Shown here one piece after another: positions 1-4,981 of a stretch of DNA of 11,209 nt. Position 1 is the first letter of the stretch. Each line of letters starts with the position of its first letter. A program made the position numbers and the translations under genes. The notes below the pieces were generated by a model. It was given only the letters and a program-made list of their open reading frames with translations. It was not told the origin of the DNA and made no database searches. Source of the stretch: Firmicutes bacterium UBA4882 (GTDB lineage Bacteria > Bacillota > UBA4882); NCBI GenBank assembly GCA_002399265.1, contig DHDG01000005.1:1907-13115 (forward strand), given 5' to 3'.

Positions 1-50
1 CGCGACCCTCGCCTTGGCAAGGCGATGCTCTACCACTGAGCTACTTCCGC
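1..50 (-). tRNA. tRNA-Gly (anticodon GCC), partial at left edge
   Basis: Read on the minus strand, the tRNA begins with GCGGAAG (acceptor strand, plus positions 44-50). A D-arm of the form GCTCAGTGGTAGAGC follows, then an anticodon arm whose 5-bp stem TCGCC/GGCGA encloses the loop TTGCCAA (plus 14-20). The anticodon GCC (plus 16-18) reads glycine codons GGC and GGU. The variable loop and the first bases of the T-arm are present, but the T-loop, 3' acceptor strand and CCA end lie outside the window. No mismatch is visible in the stems that can be checked, so it looks functional. It probably heads its own transcript from the promoter at 130-159. Confidence 0.95.
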
Positions 51-90
51 ATTGACCACAATTCACAATTGATTGGATCTGTCTGCCGAC

Positions 91-112
91 CAAACATCTG
101 CCAAACATCTGC
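91..112. repeat. Perfect 11-bp tandem repeat, two copies, in the tRNA leader
   Basis: The unit CAAACATCTGC occurs at 91-101 and again, without a gap, at 102-112. It falls between the minus-strand promoter (130-159) and the 5' end of the tRNA-Gly gene at 50, so it would be transcribed in the roughly 70-nt tRNA leader, which is removed during 5' processing. It may be replication slippage with no function. Nothing else coding-like was seen between 51 and 258. Confidence 0.85.
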
Positions 113-129
113 TTCAGTCGACAAAAACT

Positions 130-159
130 ATTATAACAGGGACGAAGCTAAGCTGTCAA
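130..159 (-). promoter_or_regulatory. Strong sigma-70-type promoter for tRNA-Gly
   Basis: On the minus strand a perfect -35 box TTGACA (plus 154-159) and a perfect -10 box TATAAT (plus 130-135) are separated by 18 bp. Transcription would start near plus 123 and run leftward into the tRNA gene about 70 nt away. Consensus promoters of this quality are typical of stable RNA genes. No clear hairpin plus U-tract terminator was found between the end of the ABC ATPase gene at 259 and this promoter, so the ATPase transcript may also read into the tRNA. Confidence 0.88.
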
Positions 160-258
160 GCACTACCGCTGAAGACCACCAAATGAATTATGGCAACGTT
201 CTCAGGGATTGGATGAAATCATGGCGCGCCCGCAGCACCGATATGCTCTGCTTGCAAA

Positions 259-1362
259 CTAAAATAGGGCTTTTTCGGTTTCAGCGTCAAACAGATGCAA
301 CATTTCAGGCGGGAAATACAGCTTCATTTTTTGTCCGGCTTTAACTGCATCATGTGAGCTGGTCTTGAGTGCCAGCTCTTGTGCGCCTGCTTTTAAGTAT
401 AAATTCGATTCGGCGCCAATCATCTCCACAAAATCAACCACCGCTTCAAAAGCATCAGCGTGTTCAGCCCCGCCATCTCTGCAAATCTCAACCCTTTCGG
501 GGCGCATGCCCAGAACCGCCTTGCGCCCTACAATAGAGGCGCATTCGGCCCTGCGGCTGATCGGCAGCGCAACTTTAAAATGCCCGGCATCCGCAATAAA
601 GTTGTCGCCATCAGCAATTACCTGCACAGGAATTAAGTTAATCGGAAGACTGCCAATGAAGGAAGCCACAAACAAGTTTTGCGGCTTTTCGTAAATCTCG
701 AGCGGAGCGCCAACCTGCTGGATCAAGCCATCCTTCATCACCACAATGCGGTCACCCATTGTCATAGCTTCGATCTGATCATGCGTGACGTAGACAATTG
801 TTGTCTGGAGACGTTTATGCAAGTGGCTCAATTCGGCACGCATCATGACACGTAGTTTAGCATCCAGGTTGGACAACGGCTCATCCATCAAAAAAACTTG
901 CGGTTCACGTACAATAGCCCGTCCCAAAGCTACCCTCTGTCTTTGCCCACCCGAGAGTGCCCGGGGTTTTCTCTTAAGCAGGTCGCCAATTCCCAGTATT
1001 TCAGCAGCCTCTTTGACCCGGCGGTCAATTTCCGGCTTGGAGAATTTGCGCAGTTTAAGTCCAAACGCCATATTTTCATAAACAGTCATATGCGGATACA
1101 GGGCATAATTCTGAAACACCATGGCGATATCGCGATCTTTAGGAGGGACTTCATTAACAAGGCGCTCCCCAATATAAATATCACCGCTTGTTGGTATCTC
1201 AAGTCCTGCAATCATGCGTAAGGTGGTCGTTTTTCCGCAACCAGACGGACCTACTAACACAGTAAACTCACGATCATGTATTTCCAAGTCTGCTTCATTG
1301 ACGGCCTTTACATTACTACCGTCGAAAATCTTGGTAACCTTCTCAAGCCTGACTCCCGCCAT
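259..1362 (-). CDS. Sugar ABC transporter ATP-binding protein (MalK/MsmX/UgpC family)
   Basis: This 367-residue cytoplasmic ATPase would energise the importer encoded on the other strand. Every nucleotide-binding motif is intact: Walker A GPSGCGKT (38-45), Q-loop glutamine near 84, signature LSGGQRQR (136-143), Walker B VFLMDEP (156-162), D-loop SNLDAKLR and switch histidine 194. The region after about 235 has the TOBE-type C-terminal domain of MalK-like proteins, including PINLIPVQV and GMRPERVEI, and the length is normal for them. The ATG at 1362 is preceded by AAAGGGGG at 1370-1377 with a 7-nt spacer. Members of this family often serve several sugar importers, so it may not be dedicated to this one. 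No permease or binding protein sits on its own strand within the window. Its promoter is not obvious, though it must lie in 1363-1734. UgpC is only a family label here; glycerol phosphate transport is not implied. Confidence 0.96.
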   Translation of the reverse strand: MAGVRLEKVTKIFDGSNVKAVNEADLEIHDREFTVLVGPSGCGKTTTLRMIAGLEIPTSGDIYIGERLVNEVPPKDRDIAMVFQNYALYPHMTVYENMAFGLKLRKFSKPEIDRRVKEAAEILGIGDLLKRKPRALSGGQRQRVALGRAIVREPQVFLMDEPLSNLDAKLRVMMRAELSHLHKRLQTTIVYVTHDQIEAMTMGDRIVVMKDGLIQQVGAPLEIYEKPQNLFVASFIGSLPINLIPVQVIADGDNFIADAGHFKVALPISRRAECASIVGRKAVLGMRPERVEICRDGGAEHADAFEAVVDFVEMIGAESNLYLKAGAQELALKTSSHDAVKAGQKMKLYFPPEMLHLFDAETEKALF

Positions 1363-1504
1363 TAGAGTACCCCCTTTATCTAAGCTTTCACTAAGCTTTA
1401 AGAGATTAGATCAACTCACGAATGTATAATTCTACGGCAAACCTGAATCACCTTCTTAAAAAAGTGATATCAGCAAAACCGAGGGAGACCTAATAAGACA
1501 ATGT

Positions 1505-1520
1505 TTGGTACCGGTTTCAG
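1505..1520. promoter_or_regulatory. Operator O1, LacI-family type (central CCGG)
   Basis: TTGGTACCGGTTTCAG reads CTGAAACCGGTACCAA on the other strand and is centred between 1512 and 1513. It is wrapped by AATGTT (1500-1505) and AACATT (1521-1526), making an imperfect dyad of about 27 bp. It matches O2 and O3 in the core AA(C/A)CGGT pattern. It lies about 150 bp before the ATPase start and could help control either direction. A CCGG centre is known for some LacI-family operators, such as those of Escherichia coli GntR. That the local regulator binds here is inferred. Confidence 0.65.
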
Positions 1521-1618
1521 AACATTTGCGGTCATTATTCACCGCTATTATTCAACGGTATTTCCGTCAAACCTTCTATTTATCATTTATATTTTTAAAA
1601 CCAGCAGGAATTCGAAAA

Positions 1619-1632
1619 CGTTCTGAAGAACG
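1619..1632. repeat. Perfect 14-bp inverted repeat over the presumed -35 region
   Basis: CGTTCT and AGAACG (6-bp arms) flank GA. The repeat covers the place where the -35 box of the regulator promoter would be. It may be a protein-binding site. The overlapping GAAAACGTTCTG (1614-1625) also resembles a degenerate LacI-family site with a CG centre, like the one at 10775-10786. Which reading is right, if either, cannot be told from sequence. Confidence 0.4.
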
Positions 1633-1649
1633 CATCTCGAAAATATAAT
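1621..1649 (+). promoter_or_regulatory. Probable promoter of the lacI-GH116-GH94-ABC operon
   Basis: A perfect -10 box TATAAT lies at 1644-1649. The -35 position with a 17-bp spacer is TTCTGA (1621-1626), a 3 of 6 match, so activity may be modest. Transcription would start near 1656, inside operator O2, leaving a leader of about 80 nt that contains operator O3. O2 begins at the last base of the -10 box, a classic repressor position. Confidence 0.6.
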
Positions 1650-1662
1650 GAAACTGGTACCA
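1649..1662. promoter_or_regulatory. Operator O2, overlapping the start of transcription
   Basis: TGAAACTGGTACCA is nearly identical to O1 read on the opposite strand (TGAAACCGGTACCA), differing at one base. The dyad centre is between 1655 and 1656. Like O1 it is followed by AACATT (1664-1669), starting at the ninth base right of the centre. Its position at the -10 box and start site suggests steric repression of the operon by its first product. Confidence 0.68.
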
Positions 1663-1703
1663 CAACATTTTGCATGTTTTGCCCGAATATGCTGACATTT
1701 CAA

Positions 1704-1719
1704 TGGGAACCGGTTTATC
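1704..1719. promoter_or_regulatory. Operator O3, just upstream of the regulator's ribosome binding site
   Basis: TGGGAACCGGTTTATC contains the perfect palindrome AACCGGTT (1708-1715), centred between 1711 and 1712. It is 56 bp from O2 and 199 bp from O1, the latter close to 19 helical turns, so looping between O1 and O3 is possible. It abuts AGGAG (1721-1725), the regulator's Shine-Dalgarno site. It lacks the AACATT flank found beside O1 and O2. Confidence 0.62.
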
Positions 1720-1734
1720 AAGGAGTGAAAGCGC

Positions 1735-2766
1735 ATGGCTAATATCAGCGACGTCGCCCGCGAAGCAGGAGTATCCAAATCAACGGTTTCCAGAGTCATC
1801 AATTGTAATAATATTGTCAGTGAAGAAATGCGTGTGCGGGTAACACGCGCCATGAAGAAACTGGATTTTCAACCGAACGCACAAGCCCGCAGCCTTTCTT
1901 TAAAAAGAAACAACTTTATTGGGGTAATCGTCCCGGAAATCCGGCGTCCCTTTTATGGCGAGATCATTGACGGTATTGAGGAGACGCTCGTCAATGCCGG
2001 TTATTATCTGGCGCTCTGTTCAACACATAACCGGCCGGGACATGAGCTGAACCTTGCCCGCCTGATGCGCGAGCGCCGCGTGGACGGGTTGATCATTGTT
2101 ACCCCCAGGGAACTGGATTCTAAAACGCTGCAAAACCTCGCCGCCGAAAAATTTCCAGTTACTCTGATTGACGGCACCGCCAAAGCACTAGTCAGTTCCG
2201 TGATCATTGATAATTATGAAGGTGCCCGCACTGCCGTACGGCATCTGATCAAACTCGGGCATCGACGCATTGGCTTGATTGCCGGCCTTGACACTCCCGA
2301 ATGCCGTGAACGCCTGCGTGGCTATCGGGAAGCTCTCGAGACCGCCAATATCGCTTTTGACCCCTCCTTGGTAGTGCGTGGTGATTATCTCGAGGAAAGC
2401 GGAGCGTCCGCCACGGAAAAGCTCCTGTCGCTCCACGGACGTCCCAGCGCTGTCTTTGCCACCAGCGATCTGATGGCAATTGGAGCGCTGCGCACCATGC
2501 GGAGCTACGGACTGCAGGTACCGGATGATATCTCGCTGGTAGGCTTTGATGATATTGAACCTGCCCGTTGGGTCTCCCCGATGCTCACTACCATCAGGCA
2601 GCCGCTCCGGCAGATGGGCGAAATTGGGGCCAAAAAAATGCTGAAGATTCTCAATGGCGAAGAACCGGAGATCACCAGAATTGTTCTGAGCGGTGAGCTT
2701 ATCGAGCGCGAATCCAGTGCTCCCGCTCCCCCAGCCTTTCGTGAAGAATACTTGCGAAAAGGGTGA
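1735..2766 (+). CDS. LacI-family transcriptional repressor
   Basis: The 343-residue protein has the usual family length and layout. A helix-turn-helix occupies residues 4-23 (ISDVAREAGVSKSTVSRVIN), followed by the hinge helix PNAQARSLSL (47-56). From about residue 60 there is a periplasmic-binding-protein-like effector domain with the typical VGFDDIEPARW and TTIRQP segments near the C-terminus. The ATG at 1735 is preceded by AGGAG at 1721-1725 with a 9-nt spacer. As first gene of the operon, with three matching operators just upstream, it is probably autoregulated and released by a sugar from the imported substrate; the actual inducer is unknown. It ends 4 nt before the GTG of the next gene, so the two are likely translationally coupled. 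Confidence 0.95.
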   Translation: MANISDVAREAGVSKSTVSRVINCNNIVSEEMRVRVTRAMKKLDFQPNAQARSLSLKRNNFIGVIVPEIRRPFYGEIIDGIEETLVNAGYYLALCSTHNRPGHELNLARLMRERRVDGLIIVTPRELDSKTLQNLAAEKFPVTLIDGTAKALVSSVIIDNYEGARTAVRHLIKLGHRRIGLIAGLDTPECRERLRGYREALETANIAFDPSLVVRGDYLEESGASATEKLLSLHGRPSAVFATSDLMAIGALRTMRSYGLQVPDDISLVGFDDIEPARWVSPMLTTIRQPLRQMGEIGAKKMLKILNGEEPEITRIVLSGELIERESSAPAPPAFREEYLRKG

Positions 2767-2770
2767 AAAT

Positions 2771-4981
2771 GTGGCAACATACGCACATCATTCTGCGCTG
2801 CGTTCCGGATTGCCGTTAGGCGGTATTGGTGCCGGCACTTTGGAATTTTTTCCGGATGGCACCCGTGGGGCATTTACCGGCTTAAACAACTGGGAAAAAC
2901 CTTTAGGTCAACTGCATAATTTTCGTTCCGGGCCGTTTGGCGACTATCGGGTGGCTAATCCGTTCGCCGTATGGGTTGACGATGGCCGCGACCAACCGTT
3001 TGCGTTTCTGCTACAAACCCTATCCATCGGGACTGCGCCTGCCGTGGATGGCATCAAAATGGCTGGACTATTTCCAGTTGCCGAATTGTCTTTTGACTGT
3101 GGCGATATTCCACTATCCATAAAGATGATTGCTTTCTCACCCTTTATCCCAGGCCGGGATGAAGATTCCGGAACTCCAGCTGCTTTTTTCAGACTGACTA
3201 TTAGCAATAAAGGCGATCGGCCCCTTAAAGTATCGGCAATGGCGTCGGCTGTCAATTGCATAGGTTCCTGGAATGTGGCCCGGTACAATGAAGCTCTTAG
3301 CGAAGGCAATCTGGCCGGTATTATTTTTCGCAAGGATCGGCCCGACCCCTTCGACCCGCGTGAGGGTACGATTGCTCTGGCGGCCCGGCATACTGCTGAT
3401 ACAGATACATTCATCTGTGACAGCAGCCCGTACGTCAAAAAGTGCTTTCGGGATCTCGCTGCGGATGATTTGATTGTGGCTGGCTGGGATCAATTTTCGC
3501 AATCCGGATCTTTACCGGCCGGATTGGGGCCTCAGCGACTGGAAGGTGAGTTTGGCGAATGGATTGGTGCCATTGCGCAGCGTCAGCGCGATCCTCTGCT
3601 GCCAGGCACCAGTACCCAATGGGAATTTGTCTATGCCTGGCATATGCCCAACCACCCGAACGGACATCAGTATGAACGCAAATATCCGGATGCCTGGGCC
3701 GTAGTCGAAGATGCCTTTGCTCGTTTTGATGAGCTCTATCAGAGCACCGTCTCCTGGCAAAACAGCCTTGTGCAGCACGCCGCCCTGCCTGACTGGCTTG
3801 CGGATGCTCTGATTAATAACCTGTATCCCATTGTTTCCGGAAGCTGGTGGGTGCGGGATGGTCGCTTCGCCCTACTGGAATGCCCAACGCATCATCCGCT
3901 ACTGGGGACGCTGGATGTTCATTATTATGGTTCAATACCATTAGCGCTGTCATTTCCCAACCTTGAAAAGAGTACGATGCGCCAGTTTGCGCATTACCAA
4001 CTGGCTGACGGATACATACCGCATGATTTGGGCAAGAACCGTCTCGACTGCCCCAGTACGGGCACCAGCGCCGGACCGCGCTGGAAGGATCTCTGTAGCA
4101 AATTTGTGCTACTGATCTATAGAAACGTACTCTATTGGCAGGATGAGCAGTTCCTGACTGAAATGTACCCGACCTTGATCAGAGCAATGGAGTGGCAGGC
4201 CAGCACTGATCAGGATGGCGATGGATTGCCAGAAAATGAAGGCATGGACTCCACCTTTGATAATTGGATAATGAGCGGAGTTACGCCCTACACGGGCAGT
4301 CTCTATCTGGCAGCGCTGAGAGCTGCGGAAAAATGTGCCCTCCTCATGCATGATCCGCAAAACGCACGGGTTTTCCATGAAAGATTTGTCAGGGCCTCCC
4401 ACTCTTTTGATGCGCTTTTGTGGAACGGAACATATTACCGCGCGACCACAGATAATGACTGTACCATCTGCCAGCTTAATGGACAGTGGTATGCTCATAT
4501 GCTAGGCCTGGGTTATCTGCTGCCTCCGGATAGAGTAAAAAGAGCCGTCCAGGCGATGCTGGATCTGAATGCCGTCTGCTCGCCGTATGGTGCTATAAAC
4601 TCGGTATCAGCCCGGGGGCGGGCCACTCCCAAAGATGATCTCAACCACCAGGCCGGCAACATCTTGCCAGGCGAAACATATGCGCTGGCTGCTCTGGCGA
4701 TCTTCGAAGGTTTTACCGATCCGGGGCTGGATTTGGCCCGGAAAACTTACGTCAATATTGCCGGGCAATCCGGATGCATTTGGAATCAGCCGGATGTCAT
4801 CAGCGCAGACGACGGCAAAGCACTTTTTGGCGATGATTATGAGCGCAACATGTCCATATGGTCTTTATTGCCCGCCTTGGCACAACATGACCAACAGATC
4901 GCATCCCTTTGGCTGCAATTGCTTGATCAGGCAAAAAGCTTCGCAATGGGGAGGGGAAAAGATGAACTACGGGAGATTTGA
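2771..4981 (+). CDS. GH116-family glycoside hydrolase (beta-glucosidase / GBA2-like)
   Basis: This 736-residue protein resembles the GH116 family (bacterial beta-glucosidases and beta-xylosidases, human GBA2). The N-terminus has the family hallmark GLPLGGIGAGT (13-23), starting the beta-sandwich domain; the C-terminal half is the (alpha/alpha)6 catalytic domain. By alignment from memory with GBA2, the nucleophile is probably Glu370 in ALLECP, ahead of TLDVHYYGS. The acid/base is probably Asp497 in DSTFDNW, after the segment DQDGDGLPENEG. GETYALA (Glu635) and CIWNQPD are also conserved. No signal peptide is seen, so it should act in the cytoplasm. An upstream ATG at 2693 lies inside the repressor gene. 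The GTG at 2771 is preferred because AAAAGGG (2757-2763) sits 7 nt before it and the protein then begins where family members begin. Its 3' end overlaps the next gene by 20 nt. The sugar specificity (glucose, xylose or N-acetylglucosamine) cannot be read from sequence. Confidence 0.88.
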   Translation: MATYAHHSALRSGLPLGGIGAGTLEFFPDGTRGAFTGLNNWEKPLGQLHNFRSGPFGDYRVANPFAVWVDDGRDQPFAFLLQTLSIGTAPAVDGIKMAGLFPVAELSFDCGDIPLSIKMIAFSPFIPGRDEDSGTPAAFFRLTISNKGDRPLKVSAMASAVNCIGSWNVARYNEALSEGNLAGIIFRKDRPDPFDPREGTIALAARHTADTDTFICDSSPYVKKCFRDLAADDLIVAGWDQFSQSGSLPAGLGPQRLEGEFGEWIGAIAQRQRDPLLPGTSTQWEFVYAWHMPNHPNGHQYERKYPDAWAVVEDAFARFDELYQSTVSWQNSLVQHAALPDWLADALINNLYPIVSGSWWVRDGRFALLECPTHHPLLGTLDVHYYGSIPLALSFPNLEKSTMRQFAHYQLADGYIPHDLGKNRLDCPSTGTSAGPRWKDLCSKFVLLIYRNVLYWQDEQFLTEMYPTLIRAMEWQASTDQDGDGLPENEGMDSTFDNWIMSGVTPYTGSLYLAALRAAEKCALLMHDPQNARVFHERFVRASHSFDALLWNGTYYRATTDNDCTICQLNGQWYAHMLGLGYLLPPDRVKRAVQAMLDLNAVCSPYGAINSVSARGRATPKDDLNHQAGNILPGETYALAALAIFEGFTDPGLDLARKTYVNIAGQSGCIWNQPDVISADDGKALFGDDYERNMSIWSLLPALAQHDQQIASLWLQLLDQAKSFAMGRGKDELREI

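Larger units (their letters stand above)
1363..1734. promoter_or_regulatory. Divergent regulatory region between the ABC ATPase gene and the lacI-type operon
   Basis: No gene is credible in this 372-bp AT-rich stretch. It holds three AACCGGTT-type operators (1505-1520, 1649-1662, 1704-1719), a plus-strand -10 box TATAAT at 1644-1649, and a perfect 14-bp inverted repeat at 1619-1632. It also has a 22-bp near-palindrome at 1447-1468 (9 of 11 pairs), direct repeats TAAGCTTT at 1381-1388 and 1392-1399, and a pair of 11-bp direct repeats, one mismatch, at 1534-1544 and 1547-1557. A promoter for the minus-strand ATPase gene should be here. The best -10 candidate is TATACA on the minus strand near 1424-1429, without a good -35, so no firm call is made. 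Confidence 0.8.

Noticed and set aside
69..344. Plus-strand open frame of 91 codons
   Set aside because: It runs through the tRNA leader and promoter and into the 3' end of the ATPase gene, has no ribosome binding site, and its product has no recognisable features.
1447..1468. 22-bp near-palindrome as a terminator or attenuator for the ATPase leader
   Set aside because: Its arms meet without a loop and the sequence is mostly A and T, so a stable RNA hairpin is doubtful; it is mentioned only as part of the divergent region.
2693..2770. Upstream ATG extension of the GH116 gene
   Set aside because: The 26 extra codons overlap the end of the repressor gene and are not like the family N-terminus; the GTG at 2771 has a well-spaced ribosome binding site.
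2944..3502. Overlapping minus-strand frames of 164 and 121 codons inside the GH116 gene
   Set aside because: Antisense shadows of a conserved coding region, with no initiation signals or recognisable motifs.
4635..4961. 109-codon N-terminal extension of the GH94 gene
   Set aside because: It lies wholly inside the GH116 coding sequence in another frame. The protein after 4962 starts exactly where cellobiose phosphorylases start, with a strong ribosome binding site.
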